The notes below the pieces were generated by a model that saw nothing but the letters and a program-made list of their open reading frames with translations, ran no database searches and was not told where the DNA came from. From Bacillota bacterium (GTDB lineage Bacteria > Bacillota > Clostridia > Peptostreptococcales > Anaerovoracaceae), in NCBI GenBank assembly GCA_021443825.1, contig JABUTE010000160.1, forward strand, positions 1 through 18,328: a stretch of 18,328 bases of DNA, given 5' to 3'. Shown here piece by piece: positions 1 to 7,770 of this stretch (position 1 is the stretch's first letter; each line of letters begins with the position of its first letter). Both the position numbers and the translations under genes were made by a program.

Positions 1-584
1 TGCAGGAGGCCTCCTGCAGAGCACAGCTTCACCTTTCCGAAAACGAGGTGCTGATCCTGCTGTTTGGCGGAAGCCTGGGGGCCGAGGTGCTGAACAATGC
101 CTGCCTGAAGCTGATGGAGCAGCTTCCCGAAGAAGGGGTCCGCCTCATCTTCGTGACCGGAAAACGGTATTATGAAGAGATCTCTGCCAGGGTCAGCACG
201 CTGGGCCTGAACAAGCCTTCTGTGACCCTTCTGGATTATGCCGATAACATGCCGGAGCTGATGAAGGCCAGCGATATCGTGATCAGCAGGGCGGGTGCCA
301 TCGCCGTTTCCGAGATCCTCGCCTGCGGAAAGCCCTCCGTTCTGGTTCCTTCTCCCAATGTCACCAACAACCATCAATATCATAATGCCAAAGCCATTGC
401 CGACCGGGGCGCAGCCCTTCTCATCGAAGAAAAGGATATGATCGGAAACTACGGTCTGTTTGCCGATAAGGTGCTAAAGCTGGCGTCAAGCCCGGATGAC
501 CGACAGGAGATGGCCCGAAACGCTCTTCGCATCGCTATCACTGATGCGGCTGAAAAGATCTATCAGGGAATGGACCTTTCATAA
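1..584 (+). CDS. murG: MurG, undecaprenyl-PP-MurNAc-pentapeptide GlcNAc transferase (3' part)
   Basis: Only the C-terminal half is present; the reading frame is open from base 3 to the TAA at 582-584 (about 193 residues). MurG adds GlcNAc to lipid I to make lipid II on the inner face of the membrane. The fragment begins near the linker into the C-terminal Rossmann domain, with the glycine-rich FGGSLGAEVLN segment at its start. It then carries the GT28 UDP-GlcNAc-binding signature SRAGAIAVSEILACGKPSVL, followed by P-N-x(4)-HQYHNA, where the Q and N residues are typical of the nucleotide-sugar site. The C-terminal helix is complete. The stop codon is directly followed by the ftsQ ATG, so the two are very probably co-transcribed and translationally coupled, as in other Bacillota division and cell wall clusters. 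The N-terminal acceptor-binding half lies outside the window. Confidence 0.96.
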   Translation, partial: QEASCRAQLHLSENEVLILLFGGSLGAEVLNNACLKLMEQLPEEGVRLIFVTGKRYYEEISARVSTLGLNKPSVTLLDYADNMPELMKASDIVISRAGAIAVSEILACGKPSVLVPSPNVTNNHQYHNAKAIADRGAALLIEEKDMIGNYGLFADKVLKLASSPDDRQEMARNALRIAITDAAEKIYQGMDLS

Positions 585-1445
585 ATGGATGAAAACAACT
601 ATCTGCAAACCGAATACGAACAGCCGCAGCCGGATGCCTATGGGCAGGAGCCTGACTTCTACGTCCGGCAGCCGGAAGCCTTTGTGCAGGAACCGGAGGC
701 AGAAGCGGTAAAGCCGAAGAAAAAGAAGCGTCGCAGAAGAAGGCGCAGCGGTCTTCTTCGCTTTCTGCTGACCGTTTTGCTCTGCTGGCTGGCCTATCTC
801 TTTGCCACCTCTGACTTCTTTGCCGTCAGAGAGCTTGATGTGTCCGGAAACCGGTTCTATACCAAGGCGCAGGTGGCAAAGCTTTCGCAGCTGCAGACCG
901 GCTACAACCTGTTTACCGTCGATCTGTCCTCGGCTCGTGAGCTGCTGCTGGCAGACCCTTATATCCGAACAGTCCACATCAAGCGCGAGCTGCCCGACAC
1001 CCTGATCATCCAGATCGAAGAGCGGTTGGAATTTGCTGCCATTCCCTACGGAGAGCAGTATATCCTCATCGACGATGCGGGAACGGTGCTTCGCCTCACC
1101 GACAATCAGCCGGTGCTGCCGCAGCTGGACGGCATGATCATCGAGGATATGACCCCCGGCGAGCCGCTGACGGTGCAGCAGTCCTACCTGCTGACCGATA
1201 CCCTTCAGATGATCTCCTGCATGGAAGAAAACGATCTGTTCTTTAAGCGCATCGTCTTTTCTACCGTCATCGTTCGCGCCTATATCTACGACGACTACTA
1301 TATCGAGGGAACACCGGAGAACATCACCACCAACATGAAGCGGGTGCATCAGCTGATCGAGGAGCATTACCGGCAGGGCATCACCCGTGGCGTGATCAAG
1401 GTCAGCAAGGGCGAATACATTGCCTTCGACCCGCAGATCGATTAG
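585..1445 (+). CDS. ftsQ: FtsQ/DivIB cell division protein
   Basis: A 286-residue bitopic division protein that links FtsL/DivIC to the septal peptidoglycan synthases. Residues 1-45 are an acidic, Glu/Gln/Pro/Tyr-rich cytoplasmic tail, followed by a strongly basic patch of consecutive Lys and Arg (about 46-54). A single membrane span follows at about 57-80 (LLRFLLTVLLCWLAYLFA). The external POTRA domain starts at FFAVRELDVSGNRFYTKAQV and continues through the INIxFTVDL-like and IRTVHIKRELPDTLIIQIEE strands; the FtsQ/DivIB beta domain fills the C-terminus. Length and layout fit DivIB. The ATG touches the murG TAA (TAAATG), and the only upstream purine run, GGGAATGGA, is a poor RBS, so translation is probably coupled to murG. 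A strong terminator lies about 60 bases downstream, so ftsZ is not simply the next gene of this operon. Confidence 0.95.
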   Translation: MDENNYLQTEYEQPQPDAYGQEPDFYVRQPEAFVQEPEAEAVKPKKKKRRRRRRSGLLRFLLTVLLCWLAYLFATSDFFAVRELDVSGNRFYTKAQVAKLSQLQTGYNLFTVDLSSARELLLADPYIRTVHIKRELPDTLIIQIEERLEFAAIPYGEQYILIDDAGTVLRLTDNQPVLPQLDGMIIEDMTPGEPLTVQQSYLLTDTLQMISCMEENDLFFKRIVFSTVIVRAYIYDDYYIEGTPENITTNMKRVHQLIEEHYRQGITRGVIKVSKGEYIAFDPQID

Positions 1446-1506
1446 GTCTTCGGCGACAGATTTTCCACGGATCTTCCATGAATAGAGCCTTTATAAAAAT
1501 GCATGG

Positions 1507-1536
1507 CAGAGCGCCCGGTAGGGTGCTCTGTTTTGT
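1507..1536 (+). terminator. Intrinsic terminator after ftsQ
   Basis: The arms CAGAGCGCCC (1507-1516) and GGGTGCTCTG (1521-1530) form a 10-bp stem with one G-T wobble and a GGTA tetraloop. It is followed directly by TTTTGTCTTTG. This is a textbook Rho-independent terminator that separates murG-ftsQ from ftsZ. Confidence 0.9.
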
Positions 1537-1579
1537 CTTTGTTTTCTTGAAAACAGGCGGCAAGATCGCTAAAAAAATA

Positions 1580-1608
1580 GTGCAACTTGCCTATGGATAT
1601 GATAAAAT
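1580..1608 (+). promoter_or_regulatory. Possible ftsZ promoter
   Basis: An AT-rich stretch between the ftsQ terminator and ftsZ contains TAAAAT (1603-1608), preceded by an overlapping TATGAT (1598-1603). At 17 bases upstream of TAAAAT there is only a poor -35 (GTGCAA, three matches to TTGACA). The site is placed mainly because a terminator upstream requires a promoter here. The -10 choice is uncertain. Confidence 0.4.
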
Positions 1609-1648
1609 AGCTTGAAATATTATTACAATTGCAACAGGAGGGATTCAA

Positions 1649-2764
1649 ATGCCCGCAACTTTTCAATTTGAAGCACCAACGGAAAGCCCTGCAAATATTA
1701 AGGTCGTAGGAATCGGCGGAGGCGGATGCAATTCCGTCAATCGCATGATCGATGCGAATATCAAGGGCATCAGTTTTATCGCAGTTAACACAGACAAGCA
1801 GGCTCTGGCCCGTTCCAAGGCCGAAACTAAGATCCAGATCGGCGAAAAGCTGACCAGCGGTCTGGGCGCCGGCGGCAATCCGGAGATCGGACAGAAGTCG
1901 GCAGAAGAAAGCATCGAAGCCATCGAAAAGTACCTTCAGGGTGCTGACATGGTATTCATCACCGCAGGAATGGGCGGCGGCACCGGCACCGGCGCAGCAC
2001 CCATCATCGCAAAGGCCGCCAGAAGCTGCGGCGCTCTTACCGTAGGCGTCGTTACCAAGCCCTTTACCTTCGAAGGAAAAAAGCGCAAGGAGCATGCTGA
2101 GCTGGGAATCAAGTTCCTGAAGAACTATGTCGACTCTCTGGTCGTCGTTCCCAACGATAAGCTCCTTGAGATCAGCGAAGCGAAGACCACCATGCTGGAG
2201 GCCTTTGCCATGGCTGATGAAGTCCTTAAGCAGGGTGTCGACGGCATCACCAGCCTGATCACCGAGATCGGTCTGGTCAACCTTGACTTTGCCGATGTCA
2301 AGACGGTCATGTCCGACCGCGGCATCGCTCACATGGGCGTCGGCAGAGCCGGCGGCGAAGACCGGGTCAAGCAGGCCATCAAGAACGCAGTGGAAAGCCC
2401 CCTGCTGGAGACCTCGATCTCGGGCGCCAAGGCAGTGCTGCTCAACGTTATGGGCGGCTACGATCTGTCGATCCTGGAGGTCAACGATGCAGCCGACTAT
2501 ATCCATCAGTCTGCCGATGAGGATGCCATCATCATCTTCGGCTGCTCCATCAAAGAAGAGCTGGCCAACGAGATTGTCGTTACGGTCATCGCCACCGGGT
2601 TTGAAGAAGCCAAAGGCATCAAGGCTTCCGATGCAGCCATTGCAGAAGGAGACGGCCACGGCGATCAGCCCGCTGTTCAGCCTTCCGGAATCGGCATGAC
2701 CTATAATCCCGACAACGACTTCGACATTCCCAAGTTCCTTAAGAACAAAGATCTGAATATCTAA
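1649..2764 (+). CDS. ftsZ: FtsZ, tubulin-like division GTPase
   Basis: A 371-residue FtsZ, which polymerises with GTP at mid-cell to form the Z-ring scaffold. The N-terminal nucleotide loop GIGGGGCNSVNRM is present, the tubulin signature GGGTGTG is at about residues 109-115, and the synergy (T7) loop NLDFADV sits at 211-217 with both aspartates that catalyse GTP hydrolysis across the subunit interface. The C-terminal conserved peptide DIPKFLKNKDLNI, the docking site for ZapA-independent tethers such as FtsA or SepF, ends the protein after a very short linker. The ATG is set by an excellent AGGAGGGA (1636-1643). The gene stands alone between two terminators. There is no ftsA upstream, unlike many Bacillota, so the membrane anchor must be encoded elsewhere (SepF or a distant FtsA; inference). 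Confidence 0.98.
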   Translation: MPATFQFEAPTESPANIKVVGIGGGGCNSVNRMIDANIKGISFIAVNTDKQALARSKAETKIQIGEKLTSGLGAGGNPEIGQKSAEESIEAIEKYLQGADMVFITAGMGGGTGTGAAPIIAKAARSCGALTVGVVTKPFTFEGKKRKEHAELGIKFLKNYVDSLVVVPNDKLLEISEAKTTMLEAFAMADEVLKQGVDGITSLITEIGLVNLDFADVKTVMSDRGIAHMGVGRAGGEDRVKQAIKNAVESPLLETSISGAKAVLLNVMGGYDLSILEVNDAADYIHQSADEDAIIIFGCSIKEELANEIVVTVIATGFEEAKGIKASDAAIAEGDGHGDQPAVQPSGIGMTYNPDNDFDIPKFLKNKDLNI

Positions 2765-2777
2765 GAGAGGAAGACGT

Positions 2778-2807
2778 GAAGCCGGTGAAGTTCACCGGCT
2801 TCTTTTT
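2778..2807 (+). terminator. Intrinsic terminator after ftsZ
   Basis: GAAGCCGGTGAA (2778-2789) and TTCACCGGCTTC (2791-2802) are exact inverse complements. Realistically this is a 10-bp stem with a 5-base loop, followed by TTTTT (2803-2807). It ends only 11 bases before the start codon of the next gene. Confidence 0.93.
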
Positions 2808-2818
2808 AACAGGAAAAT

Positions 2819-3619
2819 ATGCGAGAAATCAGTTCCTCGGATAACAAACTGATCAGGCAGGCCGCATCTCTTGGCGAAAAAAAACACCGGGATGCACTGG
2901 GCCTGTATCTGATCGAGGGCCCCAATTTTATCAGGGATGCGCTGACCTTCGGCGGAAGGCTTCGGTTCATCTTTATCAGGGCCGGCGCCACCTCAGCTGA
3001 GATCACGGCCATCCGTGAAGCAGCGGAGGAAAAGGGGCTGGCCGTCTACGAACTGGCAGGCATGGCCTTCGAAAAGATCTGCAGCACCCAGACCAGTCAG
3101 GGCATTATTGCCGTGGCCGAAAAGCGGGTCTGGACCGAAAAGGAATTTTTCGAAAACGAAGGCTCCGATCTTCTTGTGCTCGACCGGGTGCAGGATCCCG
3201 GAAACCTGGGCACCATGCTGCGCAGCGCCGAAGCGCTGGGCTTTGGCGGAGTGCTGCTTTTAAAGGGCTGCACCGATCTTTACGGACCCAAGCTGGTGCG
3301 GGCTGCCGCAGGCAGTCTCTTCCGCATGCCGGTCTATTTTGCAGACAGTCCTGCAGAAGCCGTCCGGCTTTTGGAAAAGCATCACAAGACCATGTACGCA
3401 ACTGTTATGACAGGCGGAATCGCCTGCTATGACGCAGATATCAGCAAAGATGCAGCGATCGTCATTGGAAACGAAGGCTCCGGCGTCTGCGCCGAGCTTT
3501 TGGAAAAGAGCCGCAAGCTGACCATTCCCATGGATGGCGATATCGAGTCTCTCAATGCCGGTCTTGCTGCCGGAATCGTTATGTATGAAGCCTTCAGACA
3601 AAAGAGAAAGACGTTCTGA
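2819..3619 (+). CDS. TrmH/SpoU-family RNA 2'-O-ribose methyltransferase (YsgA-like)
   Basis: A 266-residue SPOUT methyltransferase that uses S-adenosylmethionine to methylate a ribose 2'-OH in rRNA or tRNA. Residues 1-100 form the SpoU substrate-binding domain (LIEGPNFIRDAL and the following strands). The catalytic knot shows motif 1 LDRVQDPGNLGTMLRSAEAL (with the N and R of NxGxxxR), motif 2 IVIGNEGSGV, and motif 3 IPMDGDIESLNAGLAAGIVM, which forms the trefoil-knot SAM pocket. Its place directly upstream of pheS-pheT matches Bacillus subtilis ysgA (reported as rlmP, a 23S rRNA methyltransferase), so the same target is plausible but is inferred from synteny. The RBS is a modest AGGAAA just 4-5 bases before the ATG. 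It begins 11 bases after the ftsZ terminator, leaving no room for its own promoter in the gap, so readthrough or a promoter inside ftsZ is needed. Confidence 0.93.
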   Translation: MREISSSDNKLIRQAASLGEKKHRDALGLYLIEGPNFIRDALTFGGRLRFIFIRAGATSAEITAIREAAEEKGLAVYELAGMAFEKICSTQTSQGIIAVAEKRVWTEKEFFENEGSDLLVLDRVQDPGNLGTMLRSAEALGFGGVLLLKGCTDLYGPKLVRAAAGSLFRMPVYFADSPAEAVRLLEKHHKTMYATVMTGGIACYDADISKDAAIVIGNEGSGVCAELLEKSRKLTIPMDGDIESLNAGLAAGIVMYEAFRQKRKTF

Positions 3620-3641
3620 AGAGCGACCGGAGGAAATATAA

Positions 3642-4664
3642 ATGACAGAAAAACTGAAAAATATGCTGGAGGAAGCCCGCGCGGAGCTTTCCGGCGCATC
3701 CGTACTTGAGGAGGCCGAGGCTCTTCGCATCAGGCTTCTGGGCAAAAAAGGACAGCTGACAGAGATCCTTCGCTCCATGAAGGATCTGGCCCCCGAAGAA
3801 CGAAAGGCCCTGGGGCAGGCTGCCAACGAAACGAGAGAAAAGCTTGAGGCTATGATCACCGAAAAGGTGACCGAGCTGAAGCAGGCTGCGCAGGAAGCAA
3901 AGCTGAAGGCCGAGACCATCGACGTTACCGAGCCCGGAATCGCCCAGGCGCCCGGCTATAAGCACCTGGTAAGCCTGGTCATCGACGACACCATCGATTT
4001 CTTTACCTCCATGGGCTATACCATCGCAGAAGGCCCCGAGATCGATACGGTGCACAACAACTTCGATGCCCTTAACGCAGAGCCCAACCATCCCTCCAGA
4101 GATATGACCGATACCTTCTACCTGAACGAGAGCACGGTGCTCCGCACCCAGACCTCCGCGGTGCAGGCAAGAGTCATCGCAGGCCAGAAGCCTCCCATCC
4201 GGCTGATCTCGCCGGGCAGAGTCTTCCGCTGCGACACCCCCGACGCCACCCATTCCCCCATGTTCCATCAGATCGAGGGGCTGGTCGTTGACGAAGGCAT
4301 CACCATGGCCGATCTGAAGGGTGTTCTCGATAAGTATGCCAAGCATCTGTTCGGAAGCGAGCTGGACACCAAGTTCCGTCCCCATCACTTCCCCTTCACG
4401 GAGCCTTCTGCCGAAATGGACGTAGAATGCTTTAAGTGCGGCGGCAAGGGATGCAATATCTGCAAGGGCTCCGGCTGGATCGAGATCCTGGGCTGCGGCA
4501 TGGTCCATCCCAATGTATTGAAATTCGGAGATTACGATACCGAAAAGTATACCGGCTTTGCCTTCGGCATCGGCGTAGAGCGTATCGCCATGCTCAAATA
4601 CGGGATCGATGATATGCGTCTTCTTTACGAAAACGATATCCGCTTCCTCAGTCAGTTCAAGTAA
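3642..4664 (+). CDS. pheS: Phenylalanyl-tRNA synthetase alpha subunit
   Basis: A 340-residue catalytic subunit of the alpha2-beta2 class II enzyme that charges tRNA-Phe with phenylalanine. An N-terminal coiled coil (about 1-85) contacts tRNA. The catalytic core carries GYTIAEGPEIDTVHNNFDAL (motif 1 region), FRCDTPDATHSPMFHQIEGL (motif 2), and FGIGVERIAMLKYGIDDMR (motif 3 with its ATP-binding arginine). A Cys cluster, C-x2-C-x4-C-x2-C in CFKCGGKGCNICKGSGW, precedes the GCGMVHPNVL strand, as in many bacterial PheS proteins. The start is fixed by CGGAGGAAA (3628-3636). Only 22 bases separate it from the methyltransferase gene, so there is no room for a T-box leader immediately upstream. It is followed after 12 bases by pheT. 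Confidence 0.98.
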   Translation: MTEKLKNMLEEARAELSGASVLEEAEALRIRLLGKKGQLTEILRSMKDLAPEERKALGQAANETREKLEAMITEKVTELKQAAQEAKLKAETIDVTEPGIAQAPGYKHLVSLVIDDTIDFFTSMGYTIAEGPEIDTVHNNFDALNAEPNHPSRDMTDTFYLNESTVLRTQTSAVQARVIAGQKPPIRLISPGRVFRCDTPDATHSPMFHQIEGLVVDEGITMADLKGVLDKYAKHLFGSELDTKFRPHHFPFTEPSAEMDVECFKCGGKGCNICKGSGWIEILGCGMVHPNVLKFGDYDTEKYTGFAFGIGVERIAMLKYGIDDMRLLYENDIRFLSQFK

Positions 4665-4676
4665 GGAGAGCAAACA

Positions 4677-7115
4677 ATGTTAGTACCTGTTAAATGGCTT
4701 AGAGAATATACCGATGTTACCCTTCCCGCCCAGGAATGGGTCGACGGAATGGTCCTTTCCGGCACCAATCTGGAGACCGTCGATTACTGGGATAAAGAGA
4801 TCGAAAATGTCGTTGTCGGACAGATCCTGAAGATCGAGGCCCACCCCGATGCCGCAAAGCTGGTGGTCTGCCAGGTCAATGTGGGCAAAGATGCTCCCGT
4901 TCAGATCGTGACCGGTGCGGCAAACATGAAGGAGGGCGACAAGGTGGTCGTCGCTTTGGATGGCGCCAGAGTGCCCGGACCTCTTCACGGAAAGACAAAG
5001 ACCCCCGGCGGCGATGTGATCACCGCAGGCAAGCTGAGAGGCGTGGAATCGGCCGGCATGATGTGCGGCTGCTCCGAGCTGGGCTTTCCCGATAAGATCG
5101 TTCCCGTTCGCGATAAGGACGGTCTTTGGATCTTAGACGACGAATGCTTCGTTCCCGGAACCCCCATCGTCCAGGCCCTGGGCATCGACGAGCCTACCGT
5201 CGATTTTGAGATCACCCCCAACCGTCCCGACTGCCTGTCCATGCTGGGTATCGCAAGAGAATCGGCAGCCACCTTCAAGACCGAGCTTCGTTATCCCGAA
5301 ACGGAATGCAAAAACGTCGCTCCCGAAAAGAGCGAAGACTATATTCAGGTCGAGATCCGAAGACCGGATCTCTGCCCCAGATACTGCGCCCGCGTCATTA
5401 AAGACATCAGGATCGCCCAGTCTCCCTGGTGGATGCAACGAAGCCTGATGCTGGCCGGCATGCGTCCCATCAATAACATCGTCGATATCACCAACTATGT
5501 CATGCTGGAATACGGTCAGCCGCTGCATGCCTTTGATATCCGCACCGTGAAGGGCGGAAAGATCATCGTCGATACGGCAAAGGCAGGCGATAAGTTCACC
5601 ACCCTCGACAACGTGGAACGGGAACTTTCCGACACCACCCTGATGATCAACGACACCGAGGGCCCGCTTGCTATCGCAGGCATCATGGGCGGCCTCGATT
5701 CCGAGATCCGTCCCGATACCACCATGGTTCTGGTGGAATCGGCCAACTTTAACGGCGATTCCGTCCGTTCCTCCTCCAAGAAGCTGAACCACAGGACCGA
5801 GGCCTCCGGCCGCTTTGAGAAGGGCATCGACCCCAATCTGGCAAAGGATGCCTGCGACCGGTTCTGCTATCTGGTCGAAGCCCTGGGGGCCGGAACCGTT
5901 CTCACCGGCGATGTGGATTGCTATCCCAACCCCAAGCTGCCCGTTGTTACAAAGGCAAGAGTCAGCCGCATCAACAAGGTCATCGGCATCGATCTGAGCG
6001 CAGAGCAGATGATCGAATACCTGAACGGACTTGAGATCCGTGTCCAGCAGCAGGGCGATACCCTGATCTGCACCGCGCCGACGGTTCGCATGGATCTGAA
6101 CATCGAAGAAGACTATATCGAAGAAGTGGCCCGTATGTTCGGCTACGACAAGCTGCCCAAGACCCTGCCCATGGGAAGAAGCCAGGGCGGTCTCAACGAG
6201 AGGCAGCGGTTTAAGAACCTGGCAAAGGATACGCTCCGCGCCCTGGGCTGCAGCGAGGTCATGACCTACAGCTTTGTAAGCCCCAAGACGGCCGATAAGG
6301 TCAACGAACGGGAAAAGTCCTACTTCCGCCAGTTTGTCAAGCTGATCAATCCCCTGGGCGAAGACACCTCCGTCATGAGGACCATGATCCTTCCCAACAT
6401 GCTGGAGGTCATCTATACCAATATGTCCAGAAAGAACCCCCAGGTGCGGTTCTTCGAGCTGGGCAATACCTTCATCGACCTTCCCAATACCAAGGAGCCC
6501 GGTCTTCCCATCGAAAAGGATGCTCTTTGCGTCGCCATGTACGGTCCCAATGAGACCTTCTACACCTTAAAGGGCGTTATCGAGCAGCTGCTGTCGACGC
6601 TGGGCATTCAGAATGTGTGGTACCGCACCGAAAAGTTCGACAAGCGGTTCCATCCGGGCCGCTGCGCCGCCGTTGAGCACGACAGCCGCCAGCTGGCCGT
6701 CATCGGTCAGGTCCATCCCGATGTGGCTGCCGGCTACGGACTGGATCAGCCCGTCTATGCCGCAGAGATCGATTTCGAGATGCTGTGGGAGACGAAAAAG
6801 GAAGCCGTCCGGTATACGCCGCTGCCCAAGTTCCCTGCTATGACCAGAGACTTTGCCATGGTCGTAAAGGAAGAGATCGAGGTCGGCAAGCTGGAATATG
6901 TCATCCGTCAGGCTGCCGGCGAGCTGCTGGAAAATGTCAAGCTCTTTGATGTTTACAGAGGAAAGAATATCGAGGCAGGCAAGAAATCGGTCGCCTTCAG
7001 CCTCAGCTACCGAGCAGCTGACAGAACGCTGAAGGATACAGAGGTATCGGAGATCAATACCAAGGTACTCGCCGCATTGAAAGAGACCTTCGAAGCAGTT
7101 CTCAGAGAAATGTGA
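4677..7115 (+). CDS. pheT: Phenylalanyl-tRNA synthetase beta subunit
   Basis: An 812-residue beta subunit of full bacterial length. The tRNA-binding OB domain lies at about 40-155 (VGQILKIEAHPDAAKLVVCQ, with the residues typical of EMAP-II/Trbp111-type domains). The B3/B4 editing domain follows at about 210-395 (ITPNRPDCLSMLGIARE opens it; NNIVDITNYVMLEYGQPLHAFD is in its core), then B5 (about 400-480, ending MFGYDKLPKTLP). Next come the class II-like pseudo-catalytic module and the anticodon-binding FDX-ACB domain at the C-terminus (YTPLPKFPAMTRDFAMVV to the end). The RBS AAGGAGAG overlaps the pheS stop codon, so the two subunits are translated in step. All domains are present and no disruption was seen. 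Confidence 0.98.
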   Translation: MLVPVKWLREYTDVTLPAQEWVDGMVLSGTNLETVDYWDKEIENVVVGQILKIEAHPDAAKLVVCQVNVGKDAPVQIVTGAANMKEGDKVVVALDGARVPGPLHGKTKTPGGDVITAGKLRGVESAGMMCGCSELGFPDKIVPVRDKDGLWILDDECFVPGTPIVQALGIDEPTVDFEITPNRPDCLSMLGIARESAATFKTELRYPETECKNVAPEKSEDYIQVEIRRPDLCPRYCARVIKDIRIAQSPWWMQRSLMLAGMRPINNIVDITNYVMLEYGQPLHAFDIRTVKGGKIIVDTAKAGDKFTTLDNVERELSDTTLMINDTEGPLAIAGIMGGLDSEIRPDTTMVLVESANFNGDSVRSSSKKLNHRTEASGRFEKGIDPNLAKDACDRFCYLVEALGAGTVLTGDVDCYPNPKLPVVTKARVSRINKVIGIDLSAEQMIEYLNGLEIRVQQQGDTLICTAPTVRMDLNIEEDYIEEVARMFGYDKLPKTLPMGRSQGGLNERQRFKNLAKDTLRALGCSEVMTYSFVSPKTADKVNEREKSYFRQFVKLINPLGEDTSVMRTMILPNMLEVIYTNMSRKNPQVRFFELGNTFIDLPNTKEPGLPIEKDALCVAMYGPNETFYTLKGVIEQLLSTLGIQNVWYRTEKFDKRFHPGRCAAVEHDSRQLAVIGQVHPDVAAGYGLDQPVYAAEIDFEMLWETKKEAVRYTPLPKFPAMTRDFAMVVKEEIEVGKLEYVIRQAAGELLENVKLFDVYRGKNIEAGKKSVAFSLSYRAADRTLKDTEVSEINTKVLAALKETFEAVLREM

Positions 7116-7131
7116 TGAGAAAGGAGCAGTC

Positions 7132-7770
7132 ATGAACGAAATGAACACCGTCGCTGTCCGGATCTACGGTCAGGAATATTCCATCTGCGCCGACATGCCC
7201 AGAGAATACATTATGCGCGTGTCCGATTATGTAGACAGCAAGATGAACGAGCTGGGTCTTGGAAACAGCATTCCCATGTCGTCGGTAGCGGTCCTGGCTG
7301 CTGTCAATATCTGCGATGAGCTGATGCACAGCAGAGCCGATATGAGCAACCTTTCCGACGAGAATCTGGCGCTGAAGGAAGATGCCCTGCGCTACGCGCA
7401 GCTGTGGGAGGATGCAAAGAGCAGCCTCGCCCAGTATAAAGAAGAAATGAACGGCGCTGCCGATTACCGCGAAAAGCTGCAGAAGCAGTATATGGATAAG
7501 GAGCAGCAGTCTGCCGCCCTGATGAACGAGGTGACCCGGCTGGGGCAGGCCAACGAAGAGGCCAAGCTGCAGGCGGATGCCCTTCGGGCGCAGATCGCCG
7601 AGCTGGAGCAAAAGCTTGCCGGCACCCAGTCTGCACCGGAGGCCGCAAACCAGATGATCCGTCAGCTGGAGGCCAAGTGCAGAGACGTAGAGAGCAGCTT
7701 CTTCGATCTTCAGATGGAAAACATCCACCTGAAGAACGAGAACGAATCGCTCCGGAAACAGTTGGGATAA
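7132..7770 (+). CDS. zapA: ZapA-like cell division protein with long coiled coil
   Basis: A 212-residue protein. Residues 4-75 are a ZapA domain (NTVAVRIYGQEYSICADMPR, then YVDSKMNEL and the hydrophobic helix VAVLAAVNICDELM). The rest, about 76-212, is an uninterrupted charged helix rich in Gln, Glu, Lys and Leu with heptad character, ending NIHLKNENESLRKQLG. ZapA tetramers bundle FtsZ filaments; the usual protein is roughly half this length, so the tail is a marked extension that could lengthen cross-bridges or recruit partners (inference). The position between pheT and mutS2 matches B. subtilis yshA/zapA. The start at 7132 has AAGGAG 5 bases upstream; the in-frame ATG at 7141 would be too far away. 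The stop abuts the mutS2 ATG. Confidence 0.87.
   Translation: MNEMNTVAVRIYGQEYSICADMPREYIMRVSDYVDSKMNELGLGNSIPMSSVAVLAAVNICDELMHSRADMSNLSDENLALKEDALRYAQLWEDAKSSLAQYKEEMNGAADYREKLQKQYMDKEQQSAALMNEVTRLGQANEEAKLQADALRAQIAELEQKLAGTQSAPEAANQMIRQLEAKCRDVESSFFDLQMENIHLKNENESLRKQLG

Noticed and set aside
1..35. GCAGGAGGCCTCCTGC palindrome at the window start as a terminator or operator
   Set aside because: It is an exact 16-base palindrome (2-17), but it lies inside the murG coding frame (codons for QEASC), has no T-run, and its codons fit the protein.
579..2659. Long minus-strand open frames opposite ftsQ and ftsZ (579-1367 and 1442-2659)
   Set aside because: They are shadows of conserved genes on the + strand: they translate to low-complexity His/Gly/Asp/Leu-rich sequence with no family motif and have no RBS. 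Similar antisense frames opposite pheS, pheT, mutS2 and argS were rejected for the same reason.
3620..3641. T-box leader upstream of pheS
   Set aside because: Only 22 bases separate the methyltransferase stop and pheS, and no T-box (specifier or UGGN motif) can fit.
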